NCBI GenBank assembly: GCA_029260735.1
Contig: JAJDCR010000057.1
Location: 104,120-168,119, forward strand
Direction of reading: 5' to 3'
Source: Planctomycetota bacterium
GTDB lineage: Bacteria; Planctomycetota; Uabimicrobiia; Uabimicrobiales; Uabimicrobiaceae
Length of the DNA stretch: 64,000 nucleotides
Of the stretch, positions 52,344 through 61,106 are shown piece by piece. Below the pieces are notes generated by a model. The model made no database searches. It was not told the DNA's origin and was given only the letters and a program-made list of their open reading frames with translations. Every line of letters starts with the position of its first letter. The first letter of the stretch is position 1. Made by a program: the position numbers and the translations under genes.

Positions 52344-52865
52344 AAACCACTCCTCAATCAAAAAAAGGTGTAGAGAAAGAGTTAAATTCGCAAGGAGTTA
52401 ATTATATTTATTGCCAAGAGTACATTCAAGAGAAAAAATTTCATTTGGCAAAAATTTTAAACAAATATAATGGCTTATTTTCTATAAGTATCTTTATTGT
52501 GTAGTTTTTTGAGTATTTGTTAGACTAATTCTTTTTTCTTTGAAAATTTACATCAATCTTTTTGGAATCCAAAAGGATTTGGCTTACTCTTTTCCACAGA
52601 ATGAGTTTTTCCCTAATTGTAAATGAGTGGATAAGTTCTAACTATATACAAAGCAGAAAAAATAGATAATTTTTTTCTTTGCGATACTGTACAGAAAACA
52701 GTATGTTATCTCTAAATTAAAAGTTTATGGAGACATTAAGTTGCTCATAGTTAAGCAAGATTCGAATTAAGAGCCTGGGAAAATAAATTACATATTCTCC
52801 ACGGATCTCTTCAATAAGCTTCTCAGATATTATTGCTATATAGAGGTCTATTGGAAAGGAAAAGA
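52344..52865. promoter_or_regulatory. divergent intergenic region between eCIS operon and FGE gene
   Basis: 522 bases without a gene, very AT-rich, separating the minus-strand eCIS operon from the plus-strand gene at 52866. It must hold the operon promoter. The only clear structure is an inverted repeat ATACTGT-N7-ACAGTAT at 52684-52704, of operator type, closer to the plus-strand gene. I cannot place -35/-10 boxes with confidence. Confidence 0.5.
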
Positions 52866-53891
52866 ATGAAATCTATACAAATTTTAGTACTAGGAATTCT
52901 AGTTTTTTTAGGATTAGCCAAAGCAAATGCTCAAAACGAAGATTTAATTAATCATCTTTTGGAGAAACTAAATCAAAAAATTGAACTCCAAAATACAAAA
53001 ATTGAAGCCCTTATAATAGAAGTAGATAAATTAAAATCCCATCCAAACAACTCGGAAAAAAAGATATGGCCCTTATGCTGGACTGGAGAAGAAATAGACT
53101 TTACTCAGGCTAGTTGGAACGGTCTATCTCATCTAGAAAAGAAAACTAGAGTCAAAGCTTACCAAAAATGGTACGCCGAAAAATTGGGGGTGCATGTCTC
53201 TATGGAAATCACTTTAAGAGAAGGGGTTTCTCTAAAGATGGTTCTTATTCCTCCAGGACACTACATTATGGGGAAAGGAGATGATGACCCCAAGAGTAAA
53301 AGTGATGAGAAGAAACATATAGTTTGGATTAGAAAAGCATTTTGGCTTGGAAAGAATGAAATAACTAAAGATGAGTGGCATGCCGTGATGGGAGGTAAAG
53401 CTAATGGAGAGGCCAACTATCCTATCGCGGCGAACTATACCCAAGCGAAAATTTTTTGCCAAAAAGTTTCTCGAAATCCTCAGTTGAAAAAAAAATTATT
53501 ACGACTTCCCTCTGAATCAGAATGGGAATATGCTTGCCGAGCAGGAACAAATACTCCTTACTATTGGGGAAAGGAGATGAATTTAGATTATTGCTGGCAT
53601 GGCAAAAGTGGAGTTGATTCCGTAGGAAGAAGACAAGCCAATTCTTTTGGGCTTCATGACATGAGCGGAAATTTGTGGGAATGGTGTCAAGACTATTACG
53701 AAATAAACTACGAAAAAACTCCTAAGAATGAAGATTCTCATACAAAAGGCAGCGAGAAAGTACTACGAGGAGGAAGCTATAAAAGCGAAAAAGATACTTG
53801 TCGCTCCGCAGAACGAGAGAAAAAAGGAGGAGGAATTGACAATATCATGGAAATTGGAATTGGATTTCGTGTTGCTATGGATGCCTCTTGA
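52866..53891 (+). CDS. AQNED-leader FGE/SUMF1-fold protein outside the main array
   Basis: The start is the ATG at 52866 (GGAAAGGAAAAG just upstream). The 341-residue secreted protein has a signal peptide ending NAQNEDLINH, a short coiled coil, and the linker ASWNGLSHLEKK...YQKWYAEKLGV also found at 13013 and 13435. The FGE domain follows: KMVLIPPGHYIMGKG, GKNEITKDEWHAVMGG, RLPSESEWEYACRAG, FGLHDMSGNLWEWCQD, LRGGSYKSEKDTCRSAER and IGFRVAMD. One cysteine at the second FGE position only. It stands alone on the plus strand directly beside the eCIS operon, 25 kb from the array. Confidence 0.85.
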   Translation: MKSIQILVLGILVFLGLAKANAQNEDLINHLLEKLNQKIELQNTKIEALIIEVDKLKSHPNNSEKKIWPLCWTGEEIDFTQASWNGLSHLEKKTRVKAYQKWYAEKLGVHVSMEITLREGVSLKMVLIPPGHYIMGKGDDDPKSKSDEKKHIVWIRKAFWLGKNEITKDEWHAVMGGKANGEANYPIAANYTQAKIFCQKVSRNPQLKKKLLRLPSESEWEYACRAGTNTPYYWGKEMNLDYCWHGKSGVDSVGRRQANSFGLHDMSGNLWEWCQDYYEINYEKTPKNEDSHTKGSEKVLRGGSYKSEKDTCRSAEREKKGGGIDNIMEIGIGFRVAMDAS

Positions 53892-54189
53892 ATCCCAGCA
53901 ATAGATAAAATGTGTTAGTCGAGATCTAGCTGTAAAAGTCAACATTCAACCTAACATTATTTCTTAAATGAAATTATATAGATTTTAAAGCTGGGAACTT
54001 AGTTGTGTTAGCCATTATTTTGATCTGTCAGATTAAAATAATATCTAAAACGTTTAGTTTTTCAAGATCTAAATTCTTACATTAAAAAATATACCTACAA
54101 AAAAATCCCCCCACCGAAAATCTCCTCACTCTTTCGGTATAGACACATAAACAAACATATTTTCTATGTCTATACGAAAAGGAGTCAAA

Positions 54190-54960
54190 ATGACTATCCC
54201 TAATTTTATCAAGCTACCATGGCACAATATTGCCGAAATCATGCTCGAAATCCACCGATTGGTTCTTCTTGTCGGAGATCCTGGTTGCGGAAAAACTACA
54301 TGGGCTTTGCGCACGAGTTTAGAGAAAACCAATAAGAATGCTGCAATTTTGCAGGGAACTCCTGAAACAGAGATGTCTCATATTTGGGGAATGTATTCTC
54401 TTAAGAATAACGAGACGGCTTTTTGTGATGGGCCTTTGCCTCAGAGTCTTAAGCAGGCTAAGCATTTGATTGTGGAGGAGTTTAATTTGATTCCTCTGGA
54501 AACGCGGGCTTCTTTGCTGACTTTGCGGGGGCAAGAGCAAATCACGAATCCTTTTACGGGTGAGGAAATTGCTATCCCTGATGAGTTTCGGATAATTGCT
54601 ACTAGTAACTCTGAGACTTTACGTTGTCGTCAGAATAGTAAAATTGCTCAGGCTTTGCTGGATGATTTTTTGGTTTTAGAGGTTCCTTCTTTACAGGTGA
54701 AGCAGATTAAGAAGCTTTTGCGTTGTAACTTTCCTGATAGCCAAGCTGAGATTCGCAATCGTGTGGTTGAGGTTTGGGAGAGCTATTCTTCGATTGATAG
54801 TGAGGAGATTAAGCTCAGCTACCGAGCGGCGGCTCATTTAATGAGTTTGCTCCAAGCAGGGATGAAGGAGAGTATTGCGGTGGAGATTGCTTTGGTCAAT
54901 AAGTTTATTTTAAATGAAGATGCTCACCAAGCAGCTAAGCTTCAGTCTTCATTTTCATAA
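54190..54960 (+). CDS. MoxR/dynein-like AAA+ ATPase
   Basis: The start is the ATG at 54190 (AAAGGAG seven bases upstream); 54166 is less likely. The 256-residue ATPase reads LVLLVGDPGCGKTTWALRT (Walker A), HLIVEEFNLIP (Walker B, VEEF in place of DE), DEFRIIATSNSE (sensor 1) and ALLDDFLVLEVPSL (lid start). It pairs with the VWA-like gene at 55015. The Walker B acidic pair is E-E rather than D-E. A hairpin (ACCGAAA/TTTCGGT, 54113-54138) lies in the leader; the 298-base gap before the gene shows nothing else. Confidence 0.8.
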   Translation: MTIPNFIKLPWHNIAEIMLEIHRLVLLVGDPGCGKTTWALRTSLEKTNKNAAILQGTPETEMSHIWGMYSLKNNETAFCDGPLPQSLKQAKHLIVEEFNLIPLETRASLLTLRGQEQITNPFTGEEIAIPDEFRIIATSNSETLRCRQNSKIAQALLDDFLVLEVPSLQVKQIKKLLRCNFPDSQAEIRNRVVEVWESYSSIDSEEIKLSYRAAAHLMSLLQAGMKESIAVEIALVNKFILNEDAHQAAKLQSSFS

Positions 54961-54966
54961 AGTGGG

Positions 54967-54992
54967 AGCGGTAGTTAGAAGTAGCTACCGCT
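54967..54992 (+). repeat. hairpin between the AAA+ and VWA-like genes
   Basis: AGCGGTAG is paired with CTACCGCT over a 10-base loop, in the 54-base gap between the two genes. The following bases are not a clean T-run, so it may be an attenuating or RNA-stabilising stem and not a strong terminator. Confidence 0.6.
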
Positions 54993-55014
54993 TTGAATTT
55001 TCAAGGGGGAATAG

Positions 55015-56421
55015 ATGAGTTCTAGTTATAATTTAGATAAGTTTTCTCAGAGAACTTTGAATATCATAGCGTCGGTTATTTGTAGGCAAGATGTTAATGT
55101 TGTTTTATCTAGTCGCTTAAAAGAGGTGGCTACTGTGGTTATGGAGGGGCGTACATTATTTTTGGATCCGATGTTTTGCACTCTCTATGATTTGTTATTG
55201 CTTTCGCAATTGCTAAAATATCGCTCTCAGGTATCTAAACGATATCGTAGGAATACTTTAGAGGATGAAGTTCTCAGAGAGTGGTTACGCGAGAGCCAAG
55301 GAAAGCTAAAGAAGATTTTTCCGAAGCTCAGTAGTGTTTCTGGTATTTTTAATACTGACTTTTGTTCCGATAGTTCTTTACCTAAAGTAGATTGGAAAGA
55401 GGTTAAGCTAAATAAGCTCGAAAAGGATTCTTTTAAGATAAATTCTTCGGGAGAATTATCCTCTATCGATGTTCCTGACGTTTCGATTACAGGTGGTGAG
55501 ACCGATTTTAAAGTACTTTTGGAAAGTATTGAAAACGGTCAAATCCCCATGAAAGACTATCCTGAGTTCCCTTATATGCCTGTAGTCACCATTCCAATCA
55601 ATGTGATGGTAAAAAAAGCTTTACCGCAGTATTGGGAAAAAACAATAGAGAAGTATAGTCATTTACAAGAGACGGTTGATAGTATCAAAAAATGTATGAC
55701 GGAGACGATGAAAGGAACATTGGAGCTAAATGTTTTTGCGAACCACAAGCGTTCGGGCGTAAAAATAGATTCAAAACGTTTGTACCAAGTTCCCCTCGCT
55801 CATAAAACAGGAATACCTCCGGCGATTTTTCAAAAAGATAAGCGACAGATTAACACGAACTATAAGCCTTCCGATCATTTGGGAATCATTGTTATCGACC
55901 TCAATGAGTGGATAGAAGAAAAGCGTCTTAGAGCGAACTGTAAACACTTTCTCTCTTTTGTTCGGGTTTTTGAGGAACTTGAAATGGATTTTATGGTCGC
56001 TAGCTTCCGTGATTTTCGGATTAAGCTAGGGAATGGTCGGGATGTATATGTTCATATTCCTATCATTCTAAAGAAACACAATGAGGTGATGGATAGCATG
56101 ATTTGGTCTCGTTTGGATCACGCTTGGGGAAACGAAGCCGAGGCTGTTGGGCAAGTCGCAAGCTACCAACCTTTACACCTTTTGACTATCGAGAGTTATT
56201 TGGAGGAAAATATCCAAGATGAGGGCTATAAGTTTGTCAACTTCATTTATCTTAGCCAAAACACTTTAGGAGGAGAATACTGCCAAGACCATATTTATGC
56301 CAAAACGACAAAGGTTGTCGAGAAGGTGTATGAAAGAATGTCGGAGGAGCTGAAATGGTCTAGCTCTGTTTTTGTGCCTTGGCAGTTGAAGGAGCATGGA
56401 GGGAAGGATATTTTTGCTTAG
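55015..56421 (+). CDS. VWA-like partner of AAA+ ATPase with degenerate MIDAS
   Basis: This 468-residue protein pairs with the preceding ATPase as MoxR/VWA or CobS/CobT genes do. The C-terminal part has the alternating pattern of a VWA domain (HLGIIVIDLNEW, FLSFVRVFEELEMDFMVASF, HIPIILKKH), but the DxSxS metal site is replaced by DLNEW, so metal binding is doubtful. The N-terminal half (RQDVNVVLSSRLKEVATVV) recalls the helical part of CobT-like proteins. AAGGGGGA precedes the ATG. I assign the family by architecture and not by strong motifs. Confidence 0.62.
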   Translation: MSSSYNLDKFSQRTLNIIASVICRQDVNVVLSSRLKEVATVVMEGRTLFLDPMFCTLYDLLLLSQLLKYRSQVSKRYRRNTLEDEVLREWLRESQGKLKKIFPKLSSVSGIFNTDFCSDSSLPKVDWKEVKLNKLEKDSFKINSSGELSSIDVPDVSITGGETDFKVLLESIENGQIPMKDYPEFPYMPVVTIPINVMVKKALPQYWEKTIEKYSHLQETVDSIKKCMTETMKGTLELNVFANHKRSGVKIDSKRLYQVPLAHKTGIPPAIFQKDKRQINTNYKPSDHLGIIVIDLNEWIEEKRLRANCKHFLSFVRVFEELEMDFMVASFRDFRIKLGNGRDVYVHIPIILKKHNEVMDSMIWSRLDHAWGNEAEAVGQVASYQPLHLLTIESYLEENIQDEGYKFVNFIYLSQNTLGGEYCQDHIYAKTTKVVEKVYERMSEELKWSSSVFVPWQLKEHGGKDIFA

Positions 56422-56501
56422 GGTTTATTGGGTATTCGTGCCAACCTAAAGCCTAAGTTATTGAATATTCTTTCTCGTAGCCGTTTTTAATTTTGGCAAA
56501 G

Positions 56502-56824
56502 GTTTTATTTTCAGCGTGTCCCCCCTGTCCGTTCCTCACGGTTCCCTCCAAAGGGCTGTCAAGGGTAGGTTTTTTCTTTGGATTATTCTTGTAGCTTGTT
56601 TTATTTGCCTGCAAAGTGTTTTATTTTCAGCGTGTCCCCCCCCGCTCGTTCCTCGCGTCCCCCCCAAAGGGTGGACAAAAAGGGTTTGTTCGTAACGAAA
56701 AGTTTTTTTAGGCAATGTTTGAAGTAGCGTAAGCCTTCATTTGGCTTTCGTTACTGTAAAATCCTTCTTATCTCCCCTTTGGGGGTGACGCGAGGTACGA
56801 GCTGAGGGGGGACACGCTGAAACA
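56502..56824. repeat. two direct and one inverted copy of a CAGCGTGTCCCCCC repeat
   Basis: TTTTATTTTCAGCGTGTCCCCCC with a following GTTCCTC-ACG/GCG and C-run, then CCAAAGGG, occurs at about 56502-56560 and 56619-56672. An inverted copy ends the block at 56773-56824. The unit is GC-rich in an AT-rich setting and has no reading frame. It fills most of the 494-base gap between two convergent genes, so it could also work as a bidirectional terminator. Confidence 0.72.
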
Positions 56825-56915
56825 TATACCCAGGCTAGGTTTAACATATGCTACAAAAATGAGGTTTTCCAAAGGTTAGCACATAGGTGCGGAATTTTGT
56901 GAACAGATTCCACCT

Positions 56916-58157
56916 TTAATCGCTAATATCAACATCATAGGACAACCACAAAATATCGTCCTCTACAAAAAACCACATTTTTTTCGCTAGTGCTTTCAGT
57001 TTAGTGCCGTTTTGTTGAATGAAAAACTCATATTCCGATGGCAGAAAAACAGGTCGGTATGAGAAATACAAATCGACAATGGCAATCAATCCCTGGAGCG
57101 TTTTTTGCCATTTACTTTTATTTTCAGCGGCGTGTAATTTTTGTATGGCTTGGTCAGTGTTTAGTAGGCTTAATCCGAGTACTTCTCTCTCTCCATTTGA
57201 TTTAAAGTGGGTCATGGAGAAAGGCAAAACGATTTTGGTCTTTATGGTACCTGCTCTAGGAAAGTACTTTTCTGATTCTAGTTCGAGGTTGATTTCTAGT
57301 TTCAGGTGAATTTTTCCGTTTTCTTTAGAAATACGGGGAATCAATTGGTATTTTTTGATGAACTTTAATTGCTGAGAGCTGGGCAAATCAAGTGCGCTAA
57401 AGAAGTTTTCTAAAAACTTGTTATTGCAAGCGATGACTACTTTCGATTTGTTGTTTAGCTGAGTTGTCCTGCTAAGGGGGGTTCCATAGTTTACAACGAC
57501 GGCCTGAGAAGTAAATTGAAGCTTGGGTTCTGGAAAAACTATCTTCATTTTTTCGAGTTGGCATTTATATGGTAAACGTAGGTCAAAACTCAGATCTTCA
57601 AGGGCAGATTTTAACTTCTCCATTAGCTCAGGATAAATTTTTTTGATAATAGCTTTGATAAGGTGTTTTTTTATGGAGTTGATTTTTTCAAGATCAAATG
57701 GGCTTTCGTTGTTGGGCAAAGAAACTTTTACTCTGGTTATTTTTGAGGTAATAGTTGGCCGAGCAAACATATTATGCAAGAAATCATCGCGCTTTGGTTT
57801 TCCTTTGTATGAGATACGTTGGTCTGCTTTTTCTTCCAAGTCAATATTTAAAGGAATATCAATGCAAGGGATTTTTCCTTTAATCAGATTTGTTACTAGA
57901 TACAAGTCAGGGTTTATAGTGATCGTTGCTTTGTTAGAGCCATGAACTTGAGTATCAATGATTTTAACATGACGTAATTGCACTTTAATACCAGAAGATT
58001 TTTTTTTATAGGGAGAGAGTTTTATTTCTGCTTTTACATGGTTAGATAAAATTCCAAATAAATCACGAGAAACAAAAACAGATAAGGAACCTTCTTCACT
58101 ATAGACGTTTGATATTGTAGTTAGAAGAGTAAGTATCGTGATAAGGAAGTATTTCAT
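56916..58157 (-). CDS. secreted protein, possible DUF4403 relative
   Basis: This 413-residue protein has a signal peptide (FLITILTLLTTISNVYSEE). The mature part is beta-rich with VSRDLFGILSNHVKAEIKL and long amphipathic strands. A second copy of similar pattern (KVVIACNNKFLENFFSALD...KYQLIPRISKENGKIHLKLEIN) suggests two related halves. This arrangement resembles DUF4403 or BPI-like lipid-binding folds, and the operon also encodes a clearer DUF4403 protein; homology is inferred, not obvious. The start overlaps the kinase stop by 4 bases. Confidence 0.6.
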   Translation of the reverse strand: MKYFLITILTLLTTISNVYSEEGSLSVFVSRDLFGILSNHVKAEIKLSPYKKKSSGIKVQLRHVKIIDTQVHGSNKATITINPDLYLVTNLIKGKIPCIDIPLNIDLEEKADQRISYKGKPKRDDFLHNMFARPTITSKITRVKVSLPNNESPFDLEKINSIKKHLIKAIIKKIYPELMEKLKSALEDLSFDLRLPYKCQLEKMKIVFPEPKLQFTSQAVVVNYGTPLSRTTQLNNKSKVVIACNNKFLENFFSALDLPSSQQLKFIKKYQLIPRISKENGKIHLKLEINLELESEKYFPRAGTIKTKIVLPFSMTHFKSNGEREVLGLSLLNTDQAIQKLHAAENKSKWQKTLQGLIAIVDLYFSYRPVFLPSEYEFFIQQNGTKLKALAKKMWFFVEDDILWLSYDVDISD

Positions 58158-60106
58158 TTTAATTTGCTTTCTAGCTCTTCATAGTTGTCGTAGTCGTAGG
58201 GGAAAGTACGTTTTGTTTTGGCTAACTCTTCGCTTAAAAAAGCACGTTCTTTTGCTTTATGTTTTGCTTTAGAGAGGTTAATCATTGTTTTTTCGGCCAA
58301 GCTTGAGAAGTCGTCGTCTAATAGTTTTAGGCATAGAGATTGGGCTATCTTCAGTGATAGAGGAATCTCTTTATGTTCAACTATTTTGCAATAGTTCCGA
58401 AACATGATCTCTCGGAGAAATATACTCCTGTCAGCAAATTTTGTCTCAAGAAGACGGGTCTCTAAAAATTGGTAGTAAAGATCAGAGCGATAATGGTTAT
58501 GGGCATAGAAGAAGAGTTGTCCTACTATTTGTCTGTCAATGGTGGAAAGTTGCTCTTTCTTGGCTTTCCTAAGGACTAAGTTAAGTAGTTTCTGCCAGTT
58601 AATAAGCTGAGGATGAAAAACCATGGCATGTTGGGCTTGAATTTGCCAAGTTTGTTCTTCTTGGTTAGGTATTGGCCAATCGACTGTTTTTAGCTCTTCA
58701 CTTTTTTCGACTAACGCTAAGAGTAAAAGAAGCTTTACGTTATCGCTCAGTACTTCTTTTGGTATATTTTGTAAAAAGTGGACTATACTTTTGTATTGGC
58801 AAGGTCGAATAATCTCTTGCCAAGAAAAGACATTTTCTTCACTGACAAGTGCTTTGCTATTTTTACTAAGCCAGTGGTGAAGAGAGCTCAAGTCTAGAAG
58901 ATATTGTGTGTAGTTAGAAAAAACTTCAAATCGGGCGAGTTCTTGGGCCTTTTCTTGAGCATATTCCCATTTATCAGAAGAGTTCACAAAGGAAGCTTTT
59001 AGAGCTTTTTTAATAGAGTTTTCTAAGAAAAGGTAGCTCGCTGCAAATAGACTAATGTATAAAGTAATAAGAGTAACTATTCCCAACGAAAGCACTTTCA
59101 GTTTAGTTCGTTGTTGAATGGCAAAACTGAGGAGCTTGCGATGCCAAGGATTAAAAACCCGCATAGGTTTCTTTTCTAAGTAGGCTTGCAAGTCATCGAC
59201 GACTCTTTGGGCTACTTGGCCGGGCTCTTTATGATTATAATCTTTGAGGTATAAAGACTCGGGATCTTTGCATGCTTCTATTAGTTTCTGTAAGGGAGAG
59301 GGGAAGCCTCTCTTAGCAAAGAGTTCTTCCCAAGTTGTTGCCAAAGAGTAGAGGTCATGGGCAACGGTGGCTTTTTTTGAAGCGTTGTAATTATCGTCTA
59401 AGTGAGTGTAAACATAAAGATCCTCACCGATCTCTTTTAAGCCACCCCAATCTAGAACAAATGCTCTTTCATTTTCGACATGGATGTTCTCTGCTTTGAT
59501 ATCACAATGAACGTAACCTTTGCTGTGGACTCTTTGTAAAACCTGAGCAATTTGTCGAAAAATTCTAACCTGGGTGCTTAGGTCGGGATTTTCTTGGTAA
59601 AAATCGCTTAGATTTTTATTCCCGGCATACTCCATTACGGTAAGGTAGTGGCTAAACTCACTTTCTTTGGTTTTGTAGCGGACTAGCAAAGAGCTATAAA
59701 TTTGTGGTACACTAGGACCTTCTGCTCGGAACATATTGAGCGGTGCTTTACTTTCGAGAAAAGTATTCGCAGTCATTTTGACCACGACCTTGCGTTCATC
59801 CAAAGCTTTGTCTTTAACCAAAAATGTAATCCCTTGCGCTCCTTGCCCAATTTCAAATAGCACTTCGTAGTTGCCATTGCTATCAACAAAGCCTTTTTTA
59901 AAATCTGAGCTTTCAATGCGACAAAAAACACCTTCTTCCTCTTGCAAAATGACCATTTGCCAATTATCATCTTGGCTACGCTCCATGGTGATAAAGGGTC
60001 CTTTTCTTTTTCGAGGAGGGGGAGATAAATTAAAGTTATCTATTGAAAAGGATGTGCTTTCTGGTTTACGCTTTTTTTTGGATGATTTCCCCTTCTTTCT
60101 TGCCAA
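58154..60106 (-). CDS. membrane Ser/Thr protein kinase
   Basis: This 650-residue protein has a kinase domain at about 80-320: FEIGQGAQGITFLV (glycine loop), VVVKMTANTF (VAIK lysine), YLTVMEYAGNKNLSDF, then YVHCDIKAENIHVE (HRD replaced by HCD) and FVLDWGG (DFG replaced by DWG). A transmembrane segment (IVTLITLYISLFAASYLFL) follows near residue 345, and the remaining ~290 residues are probably helical and extracytoplasmic. HCDIKxEN and DWG are known in active atypical bacterial kinases. The start lies 41 bases inside the sigma-factor gene; the end overlaps the next gene by 4 bases. Confidence 0.88.
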   Translation of the reverse strand: MARKKGKSSKKKRKPESTSFSIDNFNLSPPPRKRKGPFITMERSQDDNWQMVILQEEEGVFCRIESSDFKKGFVDSNGNYEVLFEIGQGAQGITFLVKDKALDERKVVVKMTANTFLESKAPLNMFRAEGPSVPQIYSSLLVRYKTKESEFSHYLTVMEYAGNKNLSDFYQENPDLSTQVRIFRQIAQVLQRVHSKGYVHCDIKAENIHVENERAFVLDWGGLKEIGEDLYVYTHLDDNYNASKKATVAHDLYSLATTWEELFAKRGFPSPLQKLIEACKDPESLYLKDYNHKEPGQVAQRVVDDLQAYLEKKPMRVFNPWHRKLLSFAIQQRTKLKVLSLGIVTLITLYISLFAASYLFLENSIKKALKASFVNSSDKWEYAQEKAQELARFEVFSNYTQYLLDLSSLHHWLSKNSKALVSEENVFSWQEIIRPCQYKSIVHFLQNIPKEVLSDNVKLLLLLALVEKSEELKTVDWPIPNQEEQTWQIQAQHAMVFHPQLINWQKLLNLVLRKAKKEQLSTIDRQIVGQLFFYAHNHYRSDLYYQFLETRLLETKFADRSIFLREIMFRNYCKIVEHKEIPLSLKIAQSLCLKLLDDDFSSLAEKTMINLSKAKHKAKERAFLSEELAKTKRTFPYDYDNYEELESKLK

Positions 60107-61058
60107 CTTTAGCCTCTTTTCTCGATAGTTCCTTTAAGGTTCTTGTGATATGTTCCACTTCATCGTCAACTTCATCTATGGTCAACTCGTTACTTTCCTT
60201 AGCGATGGCTTCTCTTAACTTGGAAAAAAATAATTGTGACCCAGCGTTATTAGCCTCTTGGCTTTGCCCGGTTAGTGTTTGTTGAAACTGATTCCACTCA
60301 CGTTTGGGTAATTCTTCTTGTAAATCATGGAGGACTCCATTGTAAATTATTTTGGCATAACGTCCATCAATACTTTGTCTCAGTTTATAAACCCAATGAA
60401 ACCATTTGCTAACCTCTGAGATGTAGTGGTGGGTTTGAGTCGTGGAAATTCCCAATTTGTTTGCCACTTTTGTGTAAGTATTTTTTTCGCCATCGAGCAA
60501 AGGGAGATAGTAATACTCAAATGCTGCTAATTTTCTTTTACCTTGCCGCACATGCTCAAATATATTGTGAACAACCTTACGGCATTCATGAACTTCATCC
60601 ATAGCTTGTTGGAGTTTTTCTCTATTATTCACTCCTTTATCGACTATTAAGTCAAGCACATTTTGATTGTCACTAGTGGGAGCATCTAAAGATAAATGGT
60701 TTTCTTTGCTATAGTACGTTCTCCATAATTTACCAATAAACCAAGTCATCTCTTGGATTAAGAATTTACGGAAAAAACGATTTTTGTTCCCAATATCATT
60801 TAGGTCCATGCGAACAGTGCCATCTTCTCGTTTCTTTAGAAACTCGGGAGTGTACTTTTTCTCCAGCTCAATAAATAAATCGTTAATGGTGTCTTCCATG
60901 CTAGTGTTAGGAGGGAGAGGTTTGTTGAGTTTCATTAATATCTTCACCATAAATTGTTTGTGGATATATTCTAAAGCTTTTTTGCGACTCTCCGGGTCTC
61001 CGTAGAATAGGTTCTGGATTTGTGATTTTCTGGTTGCTACTTCACTTATTTCGTTCAT
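60066..61058 (-). CDS. ECF-type sigma factor-like protein, kinase-linked
   Basis: The start is the ATG at 61058 (AAGGAAAACTCT upstream). The 330-residue protein has a sigma-70-like layout: a helical region 2-like part with YGDPESRKKALEYIHKQF and EDTINDLFIELEKKY, and a region 4-like helix-turn-helix (NTYTKVANKLGISTTQTHHYISEVSKWF). A charged C-terminal extension covers the kinase start. Such sigma factors are often encoded with Ser/Thr kinases in planctomycetes, where phosphorylation may control them. The 41-base overlap with the kinase gene argues for coupled expression. Sigma identity is moderately certain. Confidence 0.7.
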   Translation of the reverse strand: MNEISEVATRKSQIQNLFYGDPESRKKALEYIHKQFMVKILMKLNKPLPPNTSMEDTINDLFIELEKKYTPEFLKKREDGTVRMDLNDIGNKNRFFRKFLIQEMTWFIGKLWRTYYSKENHLSLDAPTSDNQNVLDLIVDKGVNNREKLQQAMDEVHECRKVVHNIFEHVRQGKRKLAAFEYYYLPLLDGEKNTYTKVANKLGISTTQTHHYISEVSKWFHWVYKLRQSIDGRYAKIIYNGVLHDLQEELPKREWNQFQQTLTGQSQEANNAGSQLFFSKLREAIAKESNELTIDEVDDEVEHITRTLKELSRKEAKVGKKEGEIIQKKA

Positions 61059-61106
61059 AGAGTTTTCCTTTCTTCCTTTTATTTTCAAGATTGCCCCAGA
61101 CTCGTT

